From assembly GCA_017432075.1 (NCBI GenBank), contig JAFRJV010000050.1, forward strand, positions 1 to 47,695: 47,695 nt of DNA, in the 5' to 3' direction. The stretch's first letter is position 1. Each line of letters starts with the position of its first letter. The position numbers and the translations under genes were made by a program. Positions 20,012 through 27,687 of the stretch are shown piece by piece. The DNA comes from Mogibacterium sp. Its GTDB lineage: Bacteria; Bacillota; Clostridia; Peptostreptococcales; Anaerovoracaceae. A model generated the notes under the pieces. That model was given only the letters and a program-made list of their open reading frames with translations, was not told where the DNA came from and did no database searches.

Positions 20012-20043
20012 AGCATATCCGCACGAGCGGATATGCTTTTTTT
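20012..20043. terminator. bidirectional terminator between leucine dehydrogenase and the flavodoxin-like gene
   Basis: A perfect 10-bp stem (AGCATATCCG / CGGATATGCT) with a six-base loop is followed by eight T on the plus strand. An A-rich stretch on the other side gives a partial T tail on the minus strand. It lies between two convergent genes and can serve both. Confidence 0.9.
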
Positions 20044-20058
20044 ATTTCATACAGATTA

Positions 20059-20652
20059 TTACTGACGTGTAGCTATGATCTCATCGATCACAGGCTGCAA
20101 TGCATTATAGTCTATGCCGTTGTAATCGTTCTCTGCTCTTTCACGGATGATCGCTGCCTGCTCCGGGCCGTATATTCTTTCCGCATCAAGAAGGAACTTG
20201 TCGAACTGCGGTTTGTCGAGCCTTTTCAGTTTGTCCTTATCGATCTTTCCCGGAAGGATATAGAACGAGCAATGCTCCGGAAGACTGCTGCTCCTCTTCA
20301 TTACCTTTTCGCGGTATCCTTCATCCTCAGGATCTCCCAGGCCGACTCCGCAGACTATGATCTTGCGTCCTTCGAGCCCAAAGTTGCCGTAGTTCTGCCA
20401 CATGATATTTACATTCGAGATCTCAGCATCCCTGATAGCTCCCACATAGATGACGTTTTTATACAGAGAAACATAGCCTAGCGTCTGTCTGGAGTATTCT
20501 ATGGCATCAGCTCCGGTCCCGGAAATGAGCCATTTAGCATACTGTACGCAGCTCCCGTACTTGCCGCTGGCTACTACGATGGTGTCCGGTCTTACGACCT
20601 CACCCGCTTCCTCGCGGCGCTTCATAGCTGTCCTGTTTGTATTTCTTGCCAT
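20059..20652 (-). CDS. flavodoxin-like domain protein
   Basis: This is a 197-residue cytoplasmic protein. After a basic N terminus (about 20 residues), VVASGKYGSCVQYAKWL resembles the FMN phosphate-binding loop of HemG-like flavodoxin-5 proteins. VIYVGAIRDAEISNVN and KIIVCGVGLGDPEDEG match the later FMN-contact strands. The C-terminal 70 residues are helical and unassigned. It is the second gene of a two-gene unit, 18 bp behind a membrane protein. It may donate electrons in an unknown reaction. The family match is moderate and the function is open. Confidence 0.6.
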   Translation of the reverse strand: MARNTNRTAMKRREEAGEVVRPDTIVVASGKYGSCVQYAKWLISGTGADAIEYSRQTLGYVSLYKNVIYVGAIRDAEISNVNIMWQNYGNFGLEGRKIIVCGVGLGDPEDEGYREKVMKRSSSLPEHCSFYILPGKIDKDKLKRLDKPQFDKFLLDAERIYGPEQAAIIRERAENDYNGIDYNALQPVIDEIIATRQ

Positions 20653-20670
20653 GGTAAGATATCCCCTTTA

Positions 20671-21276
20671 TCAGTGCTCATCCAGATATTTCTGACGGAG
20701 TGTGCCGTCGGCTTTCTTTACCTTTTTGCCGTAAGGCTGGAGCAGGTCATCAAGATCATACTTATCGAAAGGCACCAGTGCGTAGAATTCACTGACTGTT
20801 TCCTCTGTCTCACCGCTTCTTCTTTCGATATTGACCACTCCCTCGCCTTCAATAAGAATAACGCCCCAGTCGTCATCTCTTATGATCTTTTTTACGTTTT
20901 TATCCTTTATGATATAGGTTCTGAGAGTCATGCCCACCTGATACCTGTAATATAGTGTATCGTCGTCGGTCTCGAATCTTGCATCATGGAAGCCGTAGAA
21001 AGGCGCCTGCGAAAGCTGTTTGCCCTTTCTGGCTGCAAGGAAAGCAAGCAATGCCGTGATCCATATAGTAGCATGCACAGGAAGCTGACTTTTCATCGTA
21101 GTGCCGCCGTATCTGCTGTTTACAAATATCATTGCTGCCAGTCCTGCAGCAAGGATAACGAATGAAAGTATAGAATAAATTTTGCTGTGTTCCTCTCCCT
21201 TTGCCCAGTCCTGTTTCTTTATGTTCAGAATACTGAGATCGCCCGGATATACATCATTGTTAGGGTCCAGTTTCAT
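20671..21276 (-). CDS. two-TM membrane protein with a PH-like cytoplasmic domain (unknown function)
   Basis: I do not recognise a named family. The 201-residue protein has a soluble N terminus, two hydrophobic helices (about 33-54 and 69-86), then a beta-rich region (about 95-175) containing YRYQVGMTLRTYII and WGVILIEGEGVVNIERR. That arrangement resembles a bacterial PH-type domain. The C terminus is highly charged. The ATG has AAAAGGAG upstream. It forms an operon with the flavodoxin-like gene behind it. Confidence 0.7.
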   Translation of the reverse strand: MKLDPNNDVYPGDLSILNIKKQDWAKGEEHSKIYSILSFVILAAGLAAMIFVNSRYGGTTMKSQLPVHATIWITALLAFLAARKGKQLSQAPFYGFHDARFETDDDTLYYRYQVGMTLRTYIIKDKNVKKIIRDDDWGVILIEGEGVVNIERRSGETEETVSEFYALVPFDKYDLDDLLQPYGKKVKKADGTLRQKYLDEH

Positions 21277-21358
21277 GTTTAAAACTCCTTTTAGTTTTAC
21301 TCTATCAAATAGCGGCTGTCAGACCGTTTTTGTGTTCATTTTTTATAAGTCGAGACAC

Positions 21359-21387
21359 AGTTTACTATATATAAAAACTATTTGCAA
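21359..21387 (-). promoter_or_regulatory. promoter of the membrane protein / flavodoxin-like unit
   Basis: On the minus strand TTGCAA (21382-21387), a 17-bp spacer and TAAACT (21359-21364) precede the gene at 21276 by about 75 bases of leader. The match is moderate. Confidence 0.4.
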
Positions 21388-21447
21388 AACCGTTTTGATT
21401 ATTGCTTACAATCTATACATTTTTCTTCATAAAGTCTTCACAATTTA

Positions 21448-21475
21448 TTGACTTTGTTTTAATGATTGCTATAAT
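21448..21475 (+). promoter_or_regulatory. strong promoter of the TauE/SafE-like permease, with a long leader
   Basis: TTGACT (21448-21453) and a perfect TATAAT (21470-21475) are separated by 16 bp. The 314-bp gene-free stretch 21277-21590 contains this promoter, the opposing one at 21359-21387 and a leader of about 105 bases. The leader has an imperfect hairpin near 21509-21537 (TCATCACA with TGTGGATGA). No known riboswitch class is recognisable in the leader. Confidence 0.65.
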
Positions 21476-21590
21476 CTGAATTAAGAAGTTGTGTAATCAT
21501 TCACAAAGTCATCACAGAAAGACCTTGTGGATGATTTCGCAAGCACATATCTCAATTATTAATATCACTAGTTTTTATGGAGGTTTTTTT

Positions 21591-22517
21591 ATGATCGTAT
21601 TAAAAGCTCTTTCGCTGCTCGGTTTCGTACTCTGCGTCGTACTCATGATCAGAAAGCAGAACATTCTCAAGGCAAGCGACGCTAAGGACCCTGATACAGG
21701 CCTGACATTCTCGGAAACATGGGCAAGAGGAATGGAGAAGAAGAACCTGATCGCTACAATGATCATCGGTCTCGTAGCTAACTTCTTCGACACACTGGGA
21801 ATCGGATCCTACGCTCCTTCGACAACAGCATTCAAGCTGACAAAGGCCGTAGACGACGTACTGATCCCTGGTACACTGAACGTAGGAGACACAATGCCGG
21901 TATGTATCGAGGCATTCCTGTTCTTCGGATTCGTAGACATGGACATCCTGACACTCGTCGGAATGATCGTCGCTTCCGTAGTCGGTGCCTACACAATGGC
22001 TGGCGTTGTAGCTAAGTTCAACCGTAAGAAAGTTAGATACGCTATGTTCATCGGTATGTTCATCCTCGCTACAGTAATGCTCTGCAAGGTTCTCGGCGTT
22101 GGCCCATTCGGCGAAGTCGGAACAGAGATGGGACTCCGCGGCATCAAGCTGATCATCGCTATCGTAGCTAACTTCATTCTTGGCGCTCTCATGAGCATCG
22201 GCGTAGGTCTCTATGCACCTTGCATGGCTCTCTGCGTAATCCTCGGACTCGACACAGGCTGCGCATTCCCGGCTATGATGGGATCCTGCGCATTCCTGAT
22301 GGCATTCGGTAATGGTCCTAAGTTCATCCAGGAAGGTCGTTATGACCCTGTAGCTTGCTGGACACAGGGCATCTGCGGAACCATCGGCGTATTCCTCGCT
22401 TACTTCGTCGTTAAGAGCCTGAGCCTGAGAACACTGACGATTGTAGTAGTAATCGTCTGCTACATCACATCGTTCCTGTTCCTCCACGATGCTATCAAGA
22501 AGGGCGAGGCTGCTTAA
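21591..22517 (+). CDS. TauE/SafE-like (TSUP) membrane transporter
   Basis: This is a polytopic membrane protein of 308 residues with about eight hydrophobic helices. The repeated pattern GLVANFFDTLGIGSYAPSTTA in the first half and ANFILGALMSIGVGLYAPCMA in the second matches the duplicated half-repeats of the sulfite exporter TauE/SafE family. These carry anions such as sulfite or organosulfonates, and the substrate here is unknown. I chose the ATG at 21591 with GGAGG before it. A longer open frame from 21489 lacks a ribosome site. Codon use is strongly biased towards a few C- and A-ending codons, suggesting high expression. A LysR regulator follows. Confidence 0.8.
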   Translation: MIVLKALSLLGFVLCVVLMIRKQNILKASDAKDPDTGLTFSETWARGMEKKNLIATMIIGLVANFFDTLGIGSYAPSTTAFKLTKAVDDVLIPGTLNVGDTMPVCIEAFLFFGFVDMDILTLVGMIVASVVGAYTMAGVVAKFNRKKVRYAMFIGMFILATVMLCKVLGVGPFGEVGTEMGLRGIKLIIAIVANFILGALMSIGVGLYAPCMALCVILGLDTGCAFPAMMGSCAFLMAFGNGPKFIQEGRYDPVACWTQGICGTIGVFLAYFVVKSLSLRTLTIVVVIVCYITSFLFLHDAIKKGEAA

Positions 22518-22564
22518 TCGGTTCGCTTGGTAAAGCAAAGTGAAAGTTCAAGACTGAACATCTT

Positions 22565-22600
22565 AATACCGGCGGGGACTTACCCCGTCGGTATTTTTCT
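22565..22600 (+). terminator. intrinsic terminator after the permease gene
   Basis: A 13-bp stem with one G-U pair (22565-22577 with 22583-22595), a five-base ACTTA loop and a run of five T form a textbook terminator. Confidence 0.9.
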
Positions 22601-22620
22601 CAGAAGCTATGATTTGCGTT

Positions 22621-22661
22621 CTCTATGGCTTGAATGAATCTTATTGATTCAGACTATAGAG
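22621..22661. promoter_or_regulatory. interrupted dyad upstream of the LysR gene
   Basis: CTCTAT (22621-22626) pairs with ATAGAG (22656-22661), and TGAAT (22631-22635) pairs with ATTCA (22647-22651). The dyad ends 30 bp before the LysR ATG. LysR proteins commonly bind interrupted dyads near their own gene, so autoregulation is a reasonable inference. Confidence 0.35.
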
Positions 22662-22690
22662 GAGATAATTCTTTGAAAACAGGATAACAA

Positions 22691-23569
22691 ATGGATGTTT
22701 TAAAATGTAAAGCATTTGTAACGGCCGCAGATGAAGGAAGCTTCACCGCAGCCGGTAAGATAATGGGCTACACTCCATCAGGTATCAGCCAGCTGGTTGC
22801 AGCGATGGAGAAAGAATTCGGCTTTTCGCTGCTGGTACGTAAAAGCAACGGAGTTGTTCTCACTATACAGGGTGAATACATATATCCGCTCGTCCAGGAG
22901 TACATTGAGAAGGAAGCGGCCATTTATGAAGCTGCCACACAGCTGTCGGGCATGTACAAGGGAAACGTAATGATCGCCACTTACGCGAGCATCGCGGCTC
23001 ACGCGCTCCCTACAATAATCAAGGAATTCACTGATCTGCACCCTTCCATCAACATACAGATAGAAGAAGCTACCAAGAACAGGATCGAGAAAATGGTAAC
23101 TACCGGCAAAGCTGATCTGTCATTCTCGACAAGACTGTCCAATCCTTCTTTTGAATGGATACCTTTCGCAACTGACCGAATGGTCGCCGTGCTTCCTAAA
23201 GATCATCCTGATGCACAAGGTGATTCCTACCCTATTCAGAAATGCCGCAAGGAATATATCATCATGCCTAGTGAGGGCGATGATGCTGACGTGAGGGAGG
23301 TATTAAAAAAGCACGGTATCGTGCCTAACATCAGACTTACCACACTTGAGAACTTTACTGCTATCAACATGGTCAGCAAAGGGCTTGGAATCGGTATAAT
23401 GAACGAAGGCATCACCCGTTACTGGCAGACAGATACGGCTATCCTGCCGCTTGATCCGCCGACATCGATCGAGCTCGGAATATGCCTGCCGTCACTCGAG
23501 ACAGCAGCGCCTGCTGTCAGGGAGTTCGTAAACTTCGCTGCAGGCAGGATCAAGGATATCTGCAATTAA
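22691..23569 (+). CDS. LysR-family transcriptional regulator
   Basis: This is a 292-residue LysR-type regulator. The N-terminal winged helix-turn-helix (about 1-60) contains KAFVTAADEGSFTAAGKIMGYTPSGISQLV. The effector-binding periplasmic-protein-like domain spans about 88-290 (VMIATYASIAAHALPTIIKEF onward). The ligand is unknown. It lies downstream of the permease on the same strand but behind a strong terminator, so it is probably transcribed separately and may control the permease. Confidence 0.92.
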   Translation: MDVLKCKAFVTAADEGSFTAAGKIMGYTPSGISQLVAAMEKEFGFSLLVRKSNGVVLTIQGEYIYPLVQEYIEKEAAIYEAATQLSGMYKGNVMIATYASIAAHALPTIIKEFTDLHPSINIQIEEATKNRIEKMVTTGKADLSFSTRLSNPSFEWIPFATDRMVAVLPKDHPDAQGDSYPIQKCRKEYIIMPSEGDDADVREVLKKHGIVPNIRLTTLENFTAINMVSKGLGIGIMNEGITRYWQTDTAILPLDPPTSIELGICLPSLETAAPAVREFVNFAAGRIKDICN

Positions 23570-23586
23570 ATCCAATAAGTAAATAA

Positions 23587-23619
23587 GGGCATCACCTGCA
23601 CCGGTGATGCCCATTTTTG
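23587..23619. terminator. terminator between LysR and feoB (convergent)
   Basis: A perfect 10-bp stem (GGGCATCACC / GGTGATGCCC) with a six-base loop is followed by ATTTTTG on the plus strand. It serves the LysR gene. The minus-strand tail is AT-rich but weaker. Confidence 0.85.
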
Positions 23620-23639
23620 TTTCCTCAAAAGTATCTTTA

Positions 23640-25997
23640 TTATCCCAGCCCTATCGCAAGGCCGATAAGTCTAACTATCAGCGCAGCCACCCACGCGATT
23701 GCGCACTGGCAAAATACTACGTACAGCGCCCATCCGCTTCCGAGCTCTCTTCTGACAGCAGCTACTGCAGCAACACACGGTGTATACAGCAGGCTGAATA
23801 CCAGCATGGAAACGGCAGCCAGCGATGAAAGTGCTGCGGCAACTCCGCCGGCAAAGAGAACATTCATTGTCGCAACCACGCTCTCCTTGGCCATAAAACC
23901 GCTTATAAGGGCTGTTACTATCCGCCAGTCTCCAAGCCCCACAGGCTTGAATAACGGCGCCAGGATACCTGCTATGGCGGCCAGCATGGAGTTCTGAGCG
24001 TCGGCTACCATGTTGAATCTGAAGTCGAAGCTCTGCAGGAACCATACGACTATGGTCGCTATCAGGATCACCGAGAACGCCCTCTGAAGGAAGTCCTTCG
24101 ATTTATCCCATATAAGGTGCCCCACGTTTTTCGCGGACGGAAGCCTGTAATTCGGAAGTTCCATCACCAGAGGGACAGCCTCTCCCTTGAATACGGTCTT
24201 CTTCATAATTATGGCTGACAGTATACCCGTCACTACACCGAGCAGGTAGAGAGCCGTAACTATCCACCAGCCATTGCCCGGGAAGAACGCCGCAACGAAG
24301 AAACCGTATATAGGCAGCTTGGCCGTACATGACATGAACGGTGTGAGAAGTATCGTCATACGCCTGTCCCTGGAACTTGGCAGCGTACGTGTCGCCATAA
24401 CGGCAGGCACCGTACAGCCGAAGCCGATCAGCATCGGTACTATGCTTCGTCCGGAAAGTCCTATCCTTCTCAGCGGCTTGTCCATCACGAACGCGACTCT
24501 GGCAATGTATCCACTGTCCTCAAGAAGCGACAGGAAGAAGAACATCGTTACAATTATAGGCAGAAAGCTCAGTACACTTCCGACACCCTCGAATATACCA
24601 TTCATCACCAGACTGCTTATCGCATGATTCACATGGCCTGCGCTCATTGCGCTTTCGACCAGCGCACCCAGCGCGTCTATTCCTTTTTCAAGAAGATCCT
24701 GCAGGAACGGTCCTATAAGGGCAAATGTCAGGAAGAACACAGCTGCCATTACCGCAATGAATACCGGTATGGCCGTATACTTGCCTGTGAGGACGTTGTC
24801 ATACCTGCTGCTCCTTATATGCTCCTTGCTCTCCTTAGGTCTTTTGATGCAGCGATCGCAGACTTTATATATGAAGGAGTACCGCATATCCGCTATGGCA
24901 GCGCTTCTATCGATTCCTCTTTCTCTTTCCATCTGGAGTATCAGGTGCTCCAGTGTTTCCTTTTCGTTCTTATCAAGTTTGAGGCTGTCAAGTATGAGCT
25001 CATCCCCTTCTACCAGCTTTGCAGCTGCGAAACGGACCGGTATGCCCTCCCTTTCAGCATGATCCTCAATAAGATGGCTTACGGCATGCAAACACCTGTG
25101 AACAGCTCCGCCGTGTTCCGTACTGTCGCAGAAATCCTGGCGCATAGGGCCTTCCTGGTATTTAGCCACATGTACAGCATGGCTCACCAGCTCGTCCACA
25201 CCCTGATTTTTCGCCGCAGAGATAGGAACCACCGGTACACCCAGCATCGTCTCCATCCTGTTGATATCTACAGACCCGCCGTTTCCGGTCATCTCATCCA
25301 TCATGTTGAGCGCTACTACCATAGGAAATCCCATTTCAAGAAGCTGCATTGTCAGATACATGCTGCGGTCTATGCTAGTAACATCGATTATGTTGATTAT
25401 GGCCTTCGGCTTTTCTTTGAGCACGAAATCTCTTGATACTATCTCTTCTCCGGAATAAGGCGACATCGAATAAATGCCCGGCAGGTCGGTTATAAGTGTG
25501 TCAGAATGACCCTTTATGACCCCATCCTTGCGATCGACCGTGACCCCCGGAAAGTTGCCTACATGCTGGTTCGAGCCTGTGAGCTGGTTGAACAGCGTTG
25601 TTTTGCCGCTGTTCTGATTGCCCACAAGAGCAAACGTCAGTGTAGTCCCGTCAGGGAGCGGATTTTCGCCTTCCTTCTCATGAAATCTGCCCTCTTCACC
25701 GAGACCAGGGTGTTCTGTCTCATCCTCATCATCGATCACTTCGCTGTAAGCTCCTGCCTCATCATCCATAATAAGGATCTCTATCTTCTCCGCGTCTGCA
25801 AGACGAAGTGTCAGCTCATAACCATGTATACGAAGCTCCATTGGGTCTCCCATAGGAGCGAACTTTATAAGTTTCACATGCGCTCCCGGTATGACTCCCA
25901 TGTCAAGAAGGTGCTGTCGCAGTGCGCCTTCGCCGCCTACGCTTTCAATATATGCAGATTGGCCCTGCTTTATTTCACTTAATTTTTTTATTTCCAT
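23640..25997 (-). CDS. feoB: ferrous iron transporter, FeoA-FeoB fusion
   Basis: This 785-residue protein imports Fe(II) through the inner membrane. Residues 1-76 are a complete FeoA (SH3-like) domain. An acidic linker (about 77-112) leads to the FeoB G domain: G1 GNQNSGKT (126-133), G2 NFPGVT (148-153), G3 DLPG (171-174) and G4 NMMD. A guanine-dissociation-inhibitor-like helical region follows, then the polytopic core with the family segments VPMLIGFGCTVPAVMATRTL and TPFMSCTAKLPIY, including the conserved cysteines. FeoA is usually a separate gene, and no other feoA or feoC is nearby. The ATG has CGGAGAG about 10 bases upstream. Confidence 0.95.
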   Translation of the reverse strand: MEIKKLSEIKQGQSAYIESVGGEGALRQHLLDMGVIPGAHVKLIKFAPMGDPMELRIHGYELTLRLADAEKIEILIMDDEAGAYSEVIDDEDETEHPGLGEEGRFHEKEGENPLPDGTTLTFALVGNQNSGKTTLFNQLTGSNQHVGNFPGVTVDRKDGVIKGHSDTLITDLPGIYSMSPYSGEEIVSRDFVLKEKPKAIINIIDVTSIDRSMYLTMQLLEMGFPMVVALNMMDEMTGNGGSVDINRMETMLGVPVVPISAAKNQGVDELVSHAVHVAKYQEGPMRQDFCDSTEHGGAVHRCLHAVSHLIEDHAEREGIPVRFAAAKLVEGDELILDSLKLDKNEKETLEHLILQMERERGIDRSAAIADMRYSFIYKVCDRCIKRPKESKEHIRSSRYDNVLTGKYTAIPVFIAVMAAVFFLTFALIGPFLQDLLEKGIDALGALVESAMSAGHVNHAISSLVMNGIFEGVGSVLSFLPIIVTMFFFLSLLEDSGYIARVAFVMDKPLRRIGLSGRSIVPMLIGFGCTVPAVMATRTLPSSRDRRMTILLTPFMSCTAKLPIYGFFVAAFFPGNGWWIVTALYLLGVVTGILSAIIMKKTVFKGEAVPLVMELPNYRLPSAKNVGHLIWDKSKDFLQRAFSVILIATIVVWFLQSFDFRFNMVADAQNSMLAAIAGILAPLFKPVGLGDWRIVTALISGFMAKESVVATMNVLFAGGVAAALSSLAAVSMLVFSLLYTPCVAAVAAVRRELGSGWALYVVFCQCAIAWVAALIVRLIGLAIGLG

Positions 25998-26039
25998 CGT
26001 ATAGCCACTCTCCGAATATGAATCGGAATTTTAAAATAC

Positions 26040-26074
26040 AGTTAGATATAACTACATTGTCATGAAGTTGTCAA
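26040..26074 (-). promoter_or_regulatory. feoB promoter with a palindromic operator over the -10
   Basis: On the minus strand a perfect TTGACA (26069-26074) and TATATC (26045-26050) are separated by 18 bp. A 14-bp palindrome, AGTTA-N4-TAACT (26040-26053), covers the -10. Its position and TTA/TAA arms suggest binding by a metal-responsive repressor of the DtxR or Fur type. The consensus match is only partial. Confidence 0.5.
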
Positions 26075-26107
26075 GTTGTGTCCTGCTTTATTCGCGGGTT
26101 CTTTCGC

Positions 26108-26141
26108 ATTCAAAAACTCCCGCCGGACTGGCAGGAGTTTT
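26108..26141 (-). terminator. intrinsic terminator after pfkA
   Basis: An 11-bp stem with one mismatch (26114-26124 with 26130-26140) and a five-base loop is followed on the minus strand by TTTTTG. It sits about 20 bp beyond the pfkA stop. Confidence 0.8.
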
Positions 26142-26159
26142 CTATTATCTGTTTTAACG

Positions 26160-27125
26160 TTACATACTCAGAATATCTACGCCCTTGTAAAGGTCATAGT
26201 CAACACCCCTGGTCATCTCAAGTGCTTCACTGAGATCATAGTGCACTATGTGACCGTCTCGTTCTCCTATAGCTCTGTTTCTTATATCACGCCTTATGAG
26301 GTCTATTGCCGTCATTCCGCACTGGGTAGCAAGCATTCTGTCACGGAATGTAGGTGAGCCTCCGCGCTGAAGATATGACAGCTTGATATAGTTTACATTT
26401 CTGCCTGTTCTTTCTTTCAGCTTAGCGAACAGCTCTTCATTATTTATAGTGTAGCCCTCAGCCTTGATAATAATGTTATGAAGCTTGCCCGATTCTATGC
26501 CTGCTGTAACTTTCCTGAATACATCCTCAATGTCATCGTCGATCTCTGGGAGCAGTACGCACTCTGCACCGCCTGTAATGCCGGAATACAGAGCTATATC
26601 TCCGCAGTGACGTCCCATGACCTCTATGACACTCGTTCTCTGATGTGAAGAACTTGTATCTCTTACGCGTGTGATTGCATCAAGTACGATATTGATGGCA
26701 GTATCAAAGCCTATCGTATTGTCTGTGTATGACAGGTCATTATCGATCGTGCCCGGGATACCTATCACGTCAACACCGAATCTGTCGGACAGCGCTTTTG
26801 CTCCCGCGAGAGATCCGTTACCTCCGATGACTATGAGGTCTTCTATTTTGAGATTGCGAAGAGTCCTATATGCCTCTTCCTGCCCTTCTTCGGTCATGAA
26901 CCTCTTGCTTCTGGCTGTCTTGAGAACGGTTCCGCCGCGCTGCAGTATGTCTCCGACTGATCTTCTGTACATCCTCTCTACGTCACCCTCGATCAGCCCT
27001 TCATAGCCTCTCTTGATGCCGTAAACTTCCATGTTATAGTAGATACCATATCTTACTACCGCTCTTATGGCCGCATTCATTCCCGGCGCATCTCCACCAC
27101 TGGTTAGAACACCTATCCTTTTCAT
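26160..27125 (-). CDS. pfkA: 6-phosphofructokinase, ATP type
   Basis: This enzyme phosphorylates fructose 6-phosphate in glycolysis (321 residues, usual length). GGDAPGMNAAIRA is at the N terminus, GIPGTIDND is the catalytic loop with the base Asp, and VIEVMGRHCGDIA and LQRGGSPTFRDR bind sugar phosphate. Gly in GIPGTIDND, not the Lys of PPi-dependent enzymes, indicates ATP as donor. One oddity is that the nucleotide/Mg loop reads GGNGS, so Asn replaces the Asp103 of E. coli PfkA. I chose the ATG at 27125, which has GGAGG five bases upstream. The ATG four codons earlier lies at or before that ribosome site. Confidence 0.95.
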   Translation of the reverse strand: MKRIGVLTSGGDAPGMNAAIRAVVRYGIYYNMEVYGIKRGYEGLIEGDVERMYRRSVGDILQRGGTVLKTARSKRFMTEEGQEEAYRTLRNLKIEDLIVIGGNGSLAGAKALSDRFGVDVIGIPGTIDNDLSYTDNTIGFDTAINIVLDAITRVRDTSSSHQRTSVIEVMGRHCGDIALYSGITGGAECVLLPEIDDDIEDVFRKVTAGIESGKLHNIIIKAEGYTINNEELFAKLKERTGRNVNYIKLSYLQRGGSPTFRDRMLATQCGMTAIDLIRRDIRNRAIGERDGHIVHYDLSEALEMTRGVDYDLYKGVDILSM

Positions 27126-27162
27126 ATCAACCTCCATTAGCAGGATATAAACCTGCAGTTTT

Positions 27163-27531
27163 TTACGCTTCAGCTATTGCCTCTACCTCGCAGAGAACAC
27201 CCTTTGGGAGATCCTTTACGGCAACACAGCTTCTTGCCGGCTTTGATGTAAAATATTCAGCATATACCGCATTGAACGCAGCGAAGTCTGCCATATTAGC
27301 CAAGAAACATGTAGTCTTAACGACTTTATCATAGCCAGAGCCTGCAGCCTCCAGGATGGCTCCGACGTTTTTGCAGCTCTGAGCTGCCTGAGCTTCGATT
27401 CCTTCAGGCACCTCGCCTGTCTCAGGGTTTACAGGGATCTGTCCGGAAGTAAAAACGAATCCATTAACGATAAATGCCTGTGAGTATGGTCCGATCGCAC
27501 CAGGTGCGTTATTAGTAGCTACGACTTTCAT
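27163..27531 (-). CDS. ridA: RidA-family enamine/imine deaminase
   Basis: This is a 122-residue RidA/YjgF/UK114 protein that hydrolyses reactive enamines and imines (for example 2-aminoacrylate) released by PLP enzymes. The signature is present: AIGPYSQA near residues 12-20, FTSGQIPVNPETG, and the substrate-carboxylate Arg in KPARSCVAV, followed by CEVEAIA at the end. It lies 37 bp before pfkA, probably in the same transcript. The function is relevant to the threonine ammonia-lyase elsewhere in this window. Confidence 0.95.
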   Translation of the reverse strand: MKVVATNNAPGAIGPYSQAFIVNGFVFTSGQIPVNPETGEVPEGIEAQAAQSCKNVGAILEAAGSGYDKVVKTTCFLANMADFAAFNAVYAEYFTSKPARSCVAVKDLPKGVLCEVEAIAEA

Positions 27532-27632
27532 GTCAGTCTCCTTTCAGTTTCACTGTGCTAAAGTCCTAATGCCTTACCTAATAATCTTACATTCAAAGAT
27601 ATTCTCCATGCAACAATACTTTTGATGGCGCA

Positions 27633-27668
27633 GTAAAAAAAAACAGGCCTGCACAAATGTGCAGGCCT
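27633..27668 (-). terminator. strong terminator after the XRE regulator gene
   Basis: A perfect 10-bp stem (AGGCCTGCAC / GTGCAGGCCT) with an AAAT loop is followed on the minus strand by a G and nine T. It separates the XRE gene from ridA-pfkA. The rest of 27532-27687 shows no further gene. Confidence 0.92.
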
Positions 27669-27687
27669 CCCGGTTTAACAATACAGA

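Noticed and set aside
21600-22538. A 312-codon minus-strand open frame opposite the TauE/SafE-like permease
   Set aside because: Strong codon bias of the permease removes antisense stops. The translation is rich in Glu, Asp, Cys and His and has no hydrophobic or known motif.
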